A stretch of 57,498 nucleotides of DNA. Source: a virus. Made by a program: the position numbers and the translations under genes. The notes under the pieces were generated by a model that ran no database searches, was not told the DNA's origin, and saw only the letters and a list, made by a program, of their open reading frames with translations. Positions 32,928 to 40,749 of the stretch are shown in pieces. Positions within the stretch are counted from its first letter, which is position 1. Each line of letters opens with the position of its first letter. The stretch is from the IMG/VR virus record IMGVR_UViG_3300046524_000318, positions 1 through 57,498 of that record; one strand, given 5' to 3'.

Positions 32928-33721
32928 TGAGCCGCGCTCCTTGCTTCCAATTGTTCGGCCTGCTGAATGAGCAGCGCCCGGCGATCCGCCAGCTCATTGG
33001 CTGCCAGAATTCGCAGTTCTGTTTTTTCCTCGGCCGATGCTTGGCGCATGGCAAGCATCGAATCCTTCACCGCGGCGAGCTTCTCGCGCAGTCTTGTCGA
33101 AGCTCGGGTTACATCACCGGTGAGCAGCGCAACGACGGCCCGGCCGTCTTCAGTGACCGGCGCGACACTCAAGTTGGCCAGGTACTGCTGAGCGCGCTCC
33201 TGAGGGATTCGCTGCATCTGCACGGCTTTGGCAATCGCCTGTGTGCGACGGTTGGCGTCGAAGCCGACAGACACATGCCAGTTCACTTCTTTGCTGTCCT
33301 CCCGAGCCTGCCCCACCAGACGCTCGTAAGCGCTGTTGAACGCCATGCGCGCACCAACCTTGTCGCCGGCATCGAGTACAGGTTTCGCAGCAGCCAGCGC
33401 GAGCTGGATTTCGTCGGTCAGCACCACGGTTTCGAACTCGTCGTTGGTAGTCATGGCGATCGCCCAAGCCTCGTCCTTGCCCGGGCGGCCATCAGCGGCC
33501 TGCACTCGCTGGAGAATATCGGCCATCGCCAGCTTGCCTTTCACCTCGAAGCGGCAGGCCTTCAGCGCGGCTTTCACCGCGGGCACCGAGTAAGCGCAGA
33601 GGTCTTCGGCCATCATCGCCGCGGTGCCTGGGTTCATTTCCTGACCCATGGTTTCGGCGGTGGCGCAGATCGCTGCAGCTAGCCCAGCAACCTGTTGGTC
33701 GTTCATTTCAAAGGTATTCAT
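32924..33721 (-). CDS. replication-region protein, possible helicase loader
   Basis: 265 aa from ATG 33721. It has EDLCAYSVPAVKAALKACRFEVKGKLAMADILQRV, then DGRPGKDEAWAIAMTTNDE and VGARMAFNSAYERLV, a conserved set found after O-like genes in many phages. The first part resembles P-type loader proteins (recruiting host DnaB), but no direct motif proves it. Starts inside the end of the O-like gene by 14 nt. Confidence 0.68.
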   Translation of the reverse strand: MNTFEMNDQQVAGLAAAICATAETMGQEMNPGTAAMMAEDLCAYSVPAVKAALKACRFEVKGKLAMADILQRVQAADGRPGKDEAWAIAMTTNDEFETVVLTDEIQLALAAAKPVLDAGDKVGARMAFNSAYERLVGQAREDSKEVNWHVSVGFDANRRTQAIAKAVQMQRIPQERAQQYLANLSVAPVTEDGRAVVALLTGDVTRASTRLREKLAAVKDSMLAMRQASAEEKTELRILAANELADRRALLIQQAEQLEARSAAQ

Positions 33722-34679
33722 TGCGCTCCCCGGCTTGGCGCTTGGCCAAGACCATTTGCGCGGCCTGTTCGGCGGCGGAGACATTCGCCTCGGTACGTTC
33801 CATTTGGCGTGCGGTAGTCCCGTTGATGCGCTGACCGGTCACCCACTGGGTGTGGTAGCTCTCGGCGTTGGCCAGCAGTTCGTTGAGGCTGTGGCACTTG
33901 CGTAGGACGGCGGCATCGCTGGTTTTCAGGTAGTGCGCGGCGACGTGATGAGCGACATCGGCGCCGAGGCGGTCGACCAGTTGTCCAAGCTGGCCACCGA
34001 CCTTGGCGTTCCACACAGGCCAGGTGCTGTAGCGCTTGCGGTAGGCCATGGCGTAGTTCGCCCAGACCTTGAAGGTTTTGCAGGACTGATCTTTTGGGCC
34101 TGGCATGTCGGCAGGAATCTCAACCCGTGGCGCATCGGTGCGATCTACCACCAGAACCAGATTGCGGGCCGGCTTGTCCGGGCTGCCTTGCAAGTCCTGA
34201 CTGGTATCCTGATTAGTACCCTGATGATTGGTATCCTGATTTGTCGGAGATTTTTCCGACCCTTGCTCGGATTTTTCTCCGACCTTGATCGGATTTTTTT
34301 CCGAGGTAGATCGGATTTTTTTCCGACCTTCGTTCTTTGGTGGGGTCGGATATTTTTCCGACCCATCCAGTTTCTGATTCCACTCGATCGCCTTCTCGGT
34401 CAGGCGGAACAGCGTGATGTTGGAAGTGCTGGAAAGCTGAATCAAACCCGCCTCTTCCAGGGCCTTCAGCATGCGATAAGCAGTGTCTGGCTTGTCAGTG
34501 AGCAGCGGCAGCTCCTCGATGATCTTGGCCTTGCTCAGCGCGAAGAAGATCCCGTCATCAGTCTTGATTGGCTTGGTCCAGCTCGGGCAGCCGTAGACGA
34601 ACGCGAACAGCAGGGCTTGCTGAGAATTCAGCCCCCACTCCAACGCCTTCACCTGATTGATCGTGACGGTGAATTGCAT
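33708..34679 (-). CDS. O-like replication initiator containing the origin iterons
   Basis: 323 aa from ATG 34679. The N-terminal 100 residues form a winged helix (VKALEWGLNSQQALLFAFVYG and TDKPDTAYRMLKALEEAGLI). The linker (about 105-175) is low-complexity and is encoded by five near-identical 18-bp iterons. The C-terminal domain contains WANYAMAYRKRYSTWPVWNAKVGGQLGQLVDRLG. As in lambda O, the gene would carry its own origin and the product would bind the repeats. It is followed by the loader candidate. Confidence 0.8.
   Translation of the reverse strand: MQFTVTINQVKALEWGLNSQQALLFAFVYGCPSWTKPIKTDDGIFFALSKAKIIEELPLLTDKPDTAYRMLKALEEAGLIQLSSTSNITLFRLTEKAIEWNQKLDGSEKYPTPPKNEGRKKIRSTSEKNPIKVGEKSEQGSEKSPTNQDTNHQGTNQDTSQDLQGSPDKPARNLVLVVDRTDAPRVEIPADMPGPKDQSCKTFKVWANYAMAYRKRYSTWPVWNAKVGGQLGQLVDRLGADVAHHVAAHYLKTSDAAVLRKCHSLNELLANAESYHTQWVTGQRINGTTARQMERTEANVSAAEQAAQMVLAKRQAGERNEYL
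34243..34362. repeat. five 18-bp iterons, candidate replication origin
   Basis: Copies start at 34243, 34266, 34288, 34310 and 34345. Each is an inverted repeat of the form NTCGGA-(6 bp, T-rich)-TCCGAN, with about 22-bp spacing for the first four. Together with the AT-rich spacers they lie inside the O-like gene, as the lambda origin does. Just to the left (34200-34242) GGTATCCTGATT-like repeats add to the array. Confidence 0.8.
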
Positions 34680-34680
34680 A

Positions 34681-35439
34681 TCAGGCCTCGGCCAGCTTGT
34701 ACTGAGCCCAAAGGCCGGCAATCCAGTTGACGCCCTTGGGAGTGAATTTGGATTGGTTGTAGGCGTGGCCGCTGTCGCTGGTGCCGGCTTTTACTTCGAA
34801 GCGGCCGGCGTCGATGTGAGGCTGGTAGGCCTGCCATTCGCCGCCCATGCGGTACATGATTTTTTTGTCGAGCAGGAACTCTCGGAATCGCGACTCGTTG
34901 GCCTTGAGCAGCTTTGCTACCTGGCGGAAGCCCTTAAGGCCTGTCGACTCGACATAACGCTCGACGAAGGCGATCTTTGGCGCTGCCTCAATCAGCGCCT
35001 GATTGGCTGCCTGCTGAAGTTCGAACTGTTCGGCCCAAGCGCGGGCGGCAGCGGCGGGATTGGAAAAGTCAGGCAGTGTGGCGAGCACCCGCGGCCCTTC
35101 CAGCTCTTTGAGCTTTTTCAGGACAGATCGGCGAACGGCTTTCGACTCGCGCATCCCCACCAGCATGCATTGGTCCAGGGTCAGGCCATAAGTGGCGACC
35201 TGATTGCCGTGCAGGGGGGTGAAATATTTTTGCACCCCCTCCAGATCATCGCCCAGCTCATCCTCGACCCGGGAAAGGAAATGATCATTGCGAACCTTTG
35301 GCTCTCCAGCCTGCTGGCGTGCTTCATTGATCATGTCGCGCAGCGTGATCGTTGAAACGGTACGCGACACGTTTTCAGAATTCGAAAAACGTGTCGCGAC
35401 ACTTTGGGGGATATTGCTTGAATTGGGTTGGCTCTGCAT
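34681..35439 (-). CDS. phage antirepressor, KilAC domain
   Basis: 252 aa. The C-terminal 110 residues (APKIAFVERYVESTGLKGFRQVAKLL to the end) are a KilAC/ANT domain. Residues 70-115 (YFTPLHGNQVATYGLTLDQCMLVGMRESKAVRRSVLKKL) resemble the Rha-type N-terminal region. Such proteins bind DNA and oppose repression. It lies between the CII-like and O-like genes. AGAGG precedes the ATG. The candidate OOP-like RNA starts within its first codons on the other strand. Confidence 0.85.
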   Translation of the reverse strand: MQSQPNSSNIPQSVATRFSNSENVSRTVSTITLRDMINEARQQAGEPKVRNDHFLSRVEDELGDDLEGVQKYFTPLHGNQVATYGLTLDQCMLVGMRESKAVRRSVLKKLKELEGPRVLATLPDFSNPAAAARAWAEQFELQQAANQALIEAAPKIAFVERYVESTGLKGFRQVAKLLKANESRFREFLLDKKIMYRMGGEWQAYQPHIDAGRFEVKAGTSDSGHAYNQSKFTPKGVNWIAGLWAQYKLAEA

Positions 35440-35492
35440 AATCGGGCCTCTCTAGTTTTGCGAATCAGCCGACCTTCTCCGTCGGCTTTTTT
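35411..35492 (+). ncRNA. candidate OOP-like antisense RNA with promoter and terminator
   Basis: On the plus strand TTGCTT (35414-35419), 17 bp, CATAAT (35437-35442) is a plausible sigma-70 promoter. A perfect 7-bp stem (AGCCGAC with GTCGGCT, 35467-35487) plus six T residues is a terminator. The predicted RNA is about 44 nt, runs against the lytic operon and ends 12 nt before the CII stop codon. Lambda OOP occupies the same place between cII and O. The promoter -35 is weak and expression is unproven. Confidence 0.5.
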
Positions 35493-35503
35493 GTGCCCGG
35501 AAT

Positions 35504-35926
35504 TCAGGCGGCCTTCACCGAGGCATCCATCACGTCTAGGCTCTGCCGAACGTGGTTGATCTCCTGGCAGATCAAGTTTTTCTCGAAAGAACTGACGTGG
35601 TTGTCATCCAGCGCCTGGTGCACCGCGATGGTCAGATCGGCGACCTCTTTGCCGACGTTGATCAGTGATTTGGTCAACGCTTGCGGCTCCGGCGCAGCTT
35701 TCGCAACGAGGTCGAAACCAAATTCACTCGCCAGTGCAGCCAGAGGGCGCATGTCGCCGGTGTGCAACAGAATCCCGAACAAATGCTCTACGGTCAGGTG
35801 GTGTGCGTCGTTGTCCGGATTGGCGCGCTGAAGCAGGCCAACGTGAGGAACGCCCATCTTTGCAGCAAGGGTCTTGGCTTCGTTGTCCAGGACAGCGCTC
35901 TGGCAGGCCCGTAGAAAATCTTCCAT
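35504..35926 (-). CDS. CII-like phage regulatory protein (CP76 family)
   Basis: 140 aa from ATG 35926, preceded by GAGG at 8 nt. EDFLRACQSAVLDNEAKTLAAKMGVPHVGLLQRANP and HHLTVEHLFGILLHTGD match the Phage_CP76 (CII-like) family. It follows cro, as cII does. It is expected to influence the lysis-lysogeny choice, perhaps by activating the repressor or integrase promoter. Confidence 0.85.
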   Translation of the reverse strand: MEDFLRACQSAVLDNEAKTLAAKMGVPHVGLLQRANPDNDAHHLTVEHLFGILLHTGDMRPLAALASEFGFDLVAKAAPEPQALTKSLINVGKEVADLTIAVHQALDDNHVSSFEKNLICQEINHVRQSLDVMDASVKAA

Positions 35927-36007
35927 TCGTAAAACCTCAAATTTGTTTCCGTGGCGCCCTGCCAGTGCGTGGGCGATCATTTGCTCTGGCAGTAAGCAAT
36001 GACTGCC

Positions 36008-36211
36008 TCAGGCTGCTGTGCGCTTTGGGCGCGCCGGGATCGGACGAATCTCATTCGCCTCAATACGGCCGTCGTCATAAAGGGTGATTTCGATGCTTCT
36101 GCCGGCTCGAACCATTTGCGAGATCGCGCTCTGGTTCACGCCGAGAGCAGCAGCAAGCGCGGCTTGAGTGCCGTGCTCTTCTAGGTATTTGCTCAAAGGG
36201 ATCTTTTTCAT
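36008..36211 (-). CDS. Cro-like repressor
   Basis: 67 aa, lambda Cro type: MKKIPLSKYLEEHGTQAALAAALGVNQSAISQMVRAG holds the helix-turn-helix, and a C-terminal basic tail follows. It is the first gene of the lytic transcript from PR and faces the cI gene across the operators. It should compete with CI for the same sites. Confidence 0.9.
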   Translation of the reverse strand: MKKIPLSKYLEEHGTQAALAAALGVNQSAISQMVRAGRSIEITLYDDGRIEANEIRPIPARPKRTAA

Positions 36212-36241
36212 GGAATTTCCACGGCTTGATATCTGCCATGG

Positions 36242-36270
36242 ATAGTAGCAGCGCTGCTTTTTATCAGCAA
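36242..36270 (-). promoter_or_regulatory. PR promoter for cro and the lytic operon
   Basis: On the minus strand TTGCTG (36270-36265), 17 bp, TACTAT (36247-36242). The perfect CI/Cro operator 36247-36258 sits in the spacer and touches the -10, so a bound repressor would block it. Confidence 0.75.
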
Positions 36271-36312
36271 CAAAATACTAGCAGCGCTGTTTGCTTGGAT
36301 ATCAGCTCTGCT
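36247..36312. promoter_or_regulatory. right operator region, three sites
   Basis: Site 1 AGCAGCGCTGCT (36247-36258) is a perfect palindrome. Site 2 AGCAGCGCTGTT (36280-36291) and site 3 ATCAGCTCTGCT (36301-36312) are close variants. They fill the interval between cro and cI, and two more copies recur 5 kb away at 41226 and 41248, forming the left operator. Confidence 0.85.
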
Positions 36313-36320
36313 AATACTCT
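36291..36320 (+). promoter_or_regulatory. PRM promoter for cI
   Basis: TTGCTT (36291-36296), 18 bp, TACTCT (36315-36320). The start point would fall at or next to the cI ATG at 36328, so the mRNA would be nearly leaderless, as for lambda PRM. Sites 2 and 3 of the operator overlap it. Confidence 0.55.
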
Positions 36321-36327
36321 TATTCGT

Positions 36328-37116
36328 ATGAAAATACGTCGCCCCCTCACCCCCGAAGAAGTTGCCGAGAGCGCCAGGCTCAAAGCTATCTACGAACAGC
36401 GGAAATCAGCTGCTAAAGCGGCCGGGCGCAGCCTGACGCAGGCGGACGTTGCCGAAGCATGCGGATGGTCCGGGCAAAGCGCATTCAGCCAATACGCAAC
36501 CGGGAAGGTGCCACTAAATGTTGAAGCGCTGCTGAAGCTCGCAAAGGCGCTCAACTTCGATGCAAGCGAGGTCAGCTCTCGACTGTTATCCACTGTTGCC
36601 AGCGTGCAGCAGGACCGCATACAGCCAAACGTGAAATTAGGAAGCATCGAGACTTGGGACGACGAAACCCCGCTCGATGACGATGAGGTCTACGTTCCCT
36701 TCCTTCATGAAGTCGAGCTGGCGGCTGGATCCGGCAGGTTTGCAATTGAGGAAAGCGCTAAGTCACGCCTTCGCTTCAACAAGAAAGATCTTCGTCACAA
36801 CGGCGTTCAGTTCAGCAACGCGAAGTGCGTGAGAGTTGGCGGGAACAGCATGATGCCCGTGCTGCGCGACGGCGCCACAGTTGGCGTAAACGTGGGGAAA
36901 AACTCACTGAGCGACATCGTCGACGGCGAGATGTACGCCATCAACCACAACGGCCAGCTACGCGTGAAGCAGGTCTACCGCATCCCGATCGGGATTCGCC
37001 TGCGCAGCTTCAACCGTGACGAGCATCCAGACGAGGACTACACGTTCCAGCAGATCCAAGAGCAGCAGATATCGATCCTCGGGCATGTGTTCTGGTGGGC
37101 GATGTATTCCAGATAG
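36328..37116 (+). CDS. cI: CI-type repressor with S24 autoprotease domain
   Basis: 262 aa from ATG 36328. The frame is open back to 36226, but that part is operator DNA and PRM lies inside it. Residues 32-75 carry the helix-turn-helix (LTQADVAEACGWSGQSAFSQYATG). The C-terminal half is an S24/LexA-like protease with Ser174 (GGNSMMP), Lys214 (LRVKQ) and a probable Ala133-Gly134 cleavage site. RecA-induced self-cleavage would trigger induction. No ribosome-binding site precedes the ATG, fitting a leaderless start. Confidence 0.92.
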   Translation: MKIRRPLTPEEVAESARLKAIYEQRKSAAKAAGRSLTQADVAEACGWSGQSAFSQYATGKVPLNVEALLKLAKALNFDASEVSSRLLSTVASVQQDRIQPNVKLGSIETWDDETPLDDDEVYVPFLHEVELAAGSGRFAIEESAKSRLRFNKKDLRHNGVQFSNAKCVRVGGNSMMPVLRDGATVGVNVGKNSLSDIVDGEMYAINHNGQLRVKQVYRIPIGIRLRSFNRDEHPDEDYTFQQIQEQQISILGHVFWWAMYSR

Positions 37117-37188
37117 GCTGAACTCCTCTATTAGAGCCGCTACGACGTCGGGCGAGGACCTTTTATCAGCATTGCAAAGGAGGGCGAT

Positions 37189-37530
37189 ATGCCGGTTGTG
37201 GCCGTTTTGAATGATGAGTCAGATCTAGATCGGATTGTTAGCGTTTTGAAAGCTTATGGATGTGTGGTGGCTAACCATCACAATCGCCCTGGTGCTTCAA
37301 TCCTCACAAGCTCACTTCGAATTGCACTCGGTCCGAGATCTGATGAGGATGATCTGCAGTGTCACGAGCTACCCCTGCTGATCGACGGAGAGCCTTGGTG
37401 GACTAGCGTATTAGTCATGCCTCCGCGCTACGATTTCGACCATCATAAAACCGCGGCGCTTGCAGCTCGAGCTCTGACGGCTTCAAACGAATCCGGCGAG
37501 GAAGGTATGTTTCTGTACCACGATTCTTAG
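37189..37530 (+). CDS. hypothetical protein after cI
   Basis: 113 aa. It starts with MPVVAVLNDESDLDRIVSVLKAYG, an alpha/beta pattern, and has VLVMPPRYDFDHHKTAALAARAL near the end. GGAGGGCGAT lies just before the ATG. First gene of the lysogenically placed block between cI and the left operator. No family is recognised. Confidence 0.65.
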   Translation: MPVVAVLNDESDLDRIVSVLKAYGCVVANHHNRPGASILTSSLRIALGPRSDEDDLQCHELPLLIDGEPWWTSVLVMPPRYDFDHHKTAALAARALTASNESGEEGMFLYHDS

Positions 37531-37595
37531 CTGAAGTTATTAGGTCATACGGCAGGCGAGTTGACACATAAGGTACGGGATTCGGAAGAACAGAG

Positions 37596-37814
37596 ATGGC
37601 CGGATGGAGAAATATTGGCTTCTGGAGAAACGCTCGGGCCTCTGTCTGGGTGCTTCTCCTGATACTGACCGCCAGCGAATCAGGCGCTAACTGGATGGAT
37701 GGCAGCTCTTCCGGCCGCAAGCGGGTTTTCACCCCTGGCTTCTTTGTGCTCTGCGCCTTCGTGGCTGTGATTGAGCTAGTGGCGCTGAGCCATTATTATT
37801 ATACGTACAGATGA
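37596..37814 (+). CDS. small two-segment membrane protein
   Basis: 72 aa with hydrophobic stretches at about 14-26 and 48-64 and a basic, aromatic N-terminus (MAGWRNIGFWRNARASVW). A GGAAGA lies upstream of the ATG. It sits between cI and the OLD-like gene. In lambda this interval encodes RexB, a small membrane protein, but no sequence relation is claimed. Confidence 0.55.
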   Translation: MAGWRNIGFWRNARASVWVLLLILTASESGANWMDGSSSGRKRVFTPGFFVLCAFVAVIELVALSHYYYTYR

Positions 37815-37893
37815 GCTAACCGCCTTTTGTGGGCATACTGATACAGGCGCCACAGAGCTTTACTGACAAAAAATGTGGGGCTGGAAACGCCGC

Positions 37894-37903
37894 GGGGGGG
37901 GGG
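37894..37903 (+). repeat. poly-G tract (10 G) upstream of the OLD-like gene
   Basis: Ten consecutive G residues about 40 bp before the -35 of the candidate promoter for 37993-39696. Tracts of this length are prone to slippage. Whether it changes expression is unknown. Confidence 0.7.
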
Positions 37904-37940
37904 ATGTTTTTTGACTAGAACGCAAGCACCAACTGCAGCG

Positions 37941-37968
37941 TTGTATAAAACCAAATGCATCTTATAAC
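37941..37968 (+). promoter_or_regulatory. candidate promoter of the OLD-like gene
   Basis: TTGTAT (37941-37946), 16 bp, TATAAC (37963-37968), 24 bp before the start codon. AAAGGA at 7 nt from the ATG is a good ribosome-binding site. This would let the gene be expressed independently of PRM. Confidence 0.5.
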
Positions 37969-37992
37969 AGATAAATAATAAAGGATTATTTT

Positions 37993-39696
37993 ATGGCCGA
38001 TTTCAAACTTAGCAAGCTCACAATAAATGAGCCACCATTCAGAAAACTGAAGAGCATAGAGTTTGAATTCGCACCAAGAATTACCCTGATCGCCGGCCAT
38101 AATGGCATTGGAAAATCTACGATCCTCGGTCTTGTCGCGAATGGCTCCGGACTAACAGATTCCGAATACAGTAGTTATACTGGAAAAACCTATCAAGGCA
38201 ACCTCAATGAAATCATACACCTTGATTACATTTCGGAATTCAGATCCAAACAAATTTCTAAAACTTTGCCAAAACCGATATTAGAATATTCTTTAAACGA
38301 CATACCTTTTAGAAAACGCTGCGCACTTACCAAGCGCACGATTCCCGCTACAGAATCTAGGCCTTTGAGACTTGAGGCCAGGGTAGTCCCAAGAAACATC
38401 CCTGCAAAAGACTATCTTTTACCTGGCACCGATGTAGAAATTGGTGACTCATCGAAGGTTCCAATCCCAACAATCTATCTAGGCATGACTAGAATGCTGC
38501 CGATCGGGGAAAGTGATCCGGAGATGGTTGAAAATACTCCCGACACAACCATTCACCCAATGGACGCGGACTTTATCAGATCTTTTGTAAATGGAGTGAT
38601 AGGTGTAAGCGCTCTTCAGGGAGCGAACACGTCTATAACCACTCAGTCAATAAAGGGCACGAACAAAACCACTAAACACCCTGAGTATACTCACAGCCCG
38701 AAAACCGTTTCGCTTGGGCAGGACAGTCTCAGCGCAATAGCGACTGCTCTTGCATCCTTTCAAAAGCTCAAGCGTGACTGGAAGGACTATCCGGGAGGGA
38801 TACTTGTAATAGACGAGTTAGACGCTGGCTTCCACCCACACGCCCAACGAAAGTTAATTCAGAGTATCGGAAACGCGGCCAAAAAACTCAAACTCCAAGT
38901 CATAGCAACGACTCACTCATTATGCCTAATTGAGAGCATTCATCCTGATACCAATCCAATTGGAGATAAAGGGAGCTATGTAGACAAGGTAATCTACATA
39001 AGAGATACCACAAGACCAAAAATAACAGATTCTTCGCTTGTATCTATTCAAAATGACATGAACCTTACTGCACCGAAGCCGATAAAAAAGGCTAAAACCC
39101 AACACATCAAAGTCTACTTAGAAGACGCAGAAGCAAATAGATTCATAAAAAAACTAATAACTCGAAAAGTACAAAACCGCGTAAAAAGTGAAACCGGCAG
39201 ACTCCTGAAAGCCATTCCTATAAGTGTAGGATGCGACAACATGCAGGGACTACAAAATTTTGACCCTCACTTTAAAACGGTTTTGATAGCAGTCGATGCT
39301 GACTCGACAATTAAGACTGGGCGAGGAAGAAAAAAAATCACCAACGTTGTTAAGCTACCCGGAGGCCAAGACTCTGCCGGCCGTGGATATAACCCAGAAA
39401 GAACAATATATGAGTTTGTGAAAGAACTCATAGAAACGGATGAAAACTACCCTATTGCAAGAGCACATCTTGAAGAGCTAGGCGTAACTACTGATCAGCT
39501 CTTCCACCATCTCATTGATTGTGACGTGACGATAACGAAGAGAGTATCTTCAAAAAACTGGATGAAGGCTCGACTCGACTTTATAGATGATTGGAGCCTG
39601 ATAGATCTTTGGCTTAAAGAACATCCGGAAAAGGTCGAAATATTTGAAAATGAGCTGACGGAAGCGGCCAAGATCACAGCGAAGCTCACAATTTAA
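37993..39696 (+). CDS. OLD-like ATPase/TOPRIM nuclease, candidate exclusion protein
   Basis: 567 aa. The N-terminal two thirds is an ABC-type ATPase split as in OLD and RecF-like proteins: Walker A GHNGIGKST (35-43), signature-like SLGQDS, Walker B ILVIDELDAGF (about 270-278) and switch His in ATTHS (about 305). The C-terminal part looks TOPRIM-like: KVYLEDAEANRF (about 372-383) supplies a Glu-Asp pair and IAVDADS (about 432-438) the D-x-D. OLD-family nucleases (P2 Old, Gabija GajA, retron-Eco8 effector) kill or block infected cells. The DNA is markedly AT-rich. It lies between cI and OL, the rex position, and precedes a Dam methylase. Confidence 0.8.
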   Translation: MADFKLSKLTINEPPFRKLKSIEFEFAPRITLIAGHNGIGKSTILGLVANGSGLTDSEYSSYTGKTYQGNLNEIIHLDYISEFRSKQISKTLPKPILEYSLNDIPFRKRCALTKRTIPATESRPLRLEARVVPRNIPAKDYLLPGTDVEIGDSSKVPIPTIYLGMTRMLPIGESDPEMVENTPDTTIHPMDADFIRSFVNGVIGVSALQGANTSITTQSIKGTNKTTKHPEYTHSPKTVSLGQDSLSAIATALASFQKLKRDWKDYPGGILVIDELDAGFHPHAQRKLIQSIGNAAKKLKLQVIATTHSLCLIESIHPDTNPIGDKGSYVDKVIYIRDTTRPKITDSSLVSIQNDMNLTAPKPIKKAKTQHIKVYLEDAEANRFIKKLITRKVQNRVKSETGRLLKAIPISVGCDNMQGLQNFDPHFKTVLIAVDADSTIKTGRGRKKITNVVKLPGGQDSAGRGYNPERTIYEFVKELIETDENYPIARAHLEELGVTTDQLFHHLIDCDVTITKRVSSKNWMKARLDFIDDWSLIDLWLKEHPEKVEIFENELTEAAKITAKLTI

Positions 39697-39760
39697 CGGC
39701 TGGCCAAGTATACTGCGCGCCGCTAAACTGAGGCTCGCGCGCCTCAAAGGATGAGACAAA

Positions 39761-40639
39761 ATGTACTCCAACAAGCTATACAGCCCACTACGCTACCCCG
39801 GCGGAAAGGCCCGCTTTGCGCCTTTCATTGCGGAGGTGATGCGGGCTAACAGTCTGGAGGGCGGGCATTATCTAGAACCGTTTGCAGGCGGAGCCGGTGT
39901 AGCTCTTGAGCTACTATTTGACGGGCATGCAACCCATATTCATATCAACGATCTCGATCCAGCCGTCTACGCGTTCTGGTCAGCCGCGACTACCGATCCA
40001 GACGGAATTCTAAAGCTCCTCAGGGACATTCCAATCACTATGGAGCAATGGCATCACTGGCGCTCGATAATGCTTGGCCAAGACCCTAACCTCTCCCTTG
40101 CGATGAGAGGTTTTGCTACGCTTTTTGTGAACCGAACGAACCGATCCGGCATCCTTAAGGGCGGGGTTATTGGGGGGAAGGCACAGGCTGGCACCTACAA
40201 GCTCGATGCACGTTTTAGCAAGGAGATGATTGCCTCCAGGCTTGAGCGAATAGCACTGAACGCAGATCGCATTTCGGTATATTGCGAGGATGCTTTTCTT
40301 TTGCTAGGTCGCGCAGCAGAGTTTTTGCCTAAGCAATCGCTAATCTACCTTGACCCGCCTTACTACGTTAAAGGTCGTGGCCTGTATCGAAACTTCTATA
40401 AGCATGATGATCACCTGCAGATCGCTCGACTGCTTCAATCGCCTGATTTTGATCGGCCTTGGGTCGTCTCATACGACAGCGCACCAGAAATCTGCGAGAT
40501 GTACAGCCAGAACGAAGCACTGACTTACGGCCTGCACTACACCGCTCAAGCACGCTACGTGGGAGACGAGGTTATGTTTTTCAAGGAAGGTATCTCTGTG
40601 CCTGACGCGAAAATCCCTAGAGCCACTGTAGCTGCCTGA
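39761..40639 (+). CDS. DNA adenine methylase, D12 class (Dam-type)
   Basis: 292 aa. PLRYPGGK (residues 9-16), EPFAGGAGVALELL (about 39-52, AdoMet site) and LIYLDPPYY (about 196-204, catalytic DPPY) are the three diagnostic Dam/D12 motifs, in the alpha-class order. It probably methylates N6 of adenine at a short site such as GATC, unproven. It follows the OLD-like gene by 64 nt, is more GC-rich than it, and is closed by a strong terminator. Confidence 0.9.
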   Translation: MYSNKLYSPLRYPGGKARFAPFIAEVMRANSLEGGHYLEPFAGGAGVALELLFDGHATHIHINDLDPAVYAFWSAATTDPDGILKLLRDIPITMEQWHHWRSIMLGQDPNLSLAMRGFATLFVNRTNRSGILKGGVIGGKAQAGTYKLDARFSKEMIASRLERIALNADRISVYCEDAFLLLGRAAEFLPKQSLIYLDPPYYVKGRGLYRNFYKHDDHLQIARLLQSPDFDRPWVVSYDSAPEICEMYSQNEALTYGLHYTAQARYVGDEVMFFKEGISVPDAKIPRATVAA

Positions 40640-40644
40640 ATGGA

Positions 40645-40669
40645 AGCCCGGCCTAGCGCCGGGCTTTTT
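40645..40669 (+). terminator. intrinsic terminator after the Dam gene
   Basis: Perfect 8-bp stem AGCCCGGC with GCCGGGCT, five-base loop, followed by five T residues, 5 nt after the stop codon. Confidence 0.9.
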
Positions 40670-40749
40670 CATGTCCGCCCTTCCCTCGTGCCAATGGTGG
40701 CGCTGCGCCACGAATGGTAAAATCTCGCCTCAATTGATGGAGGGATCCA

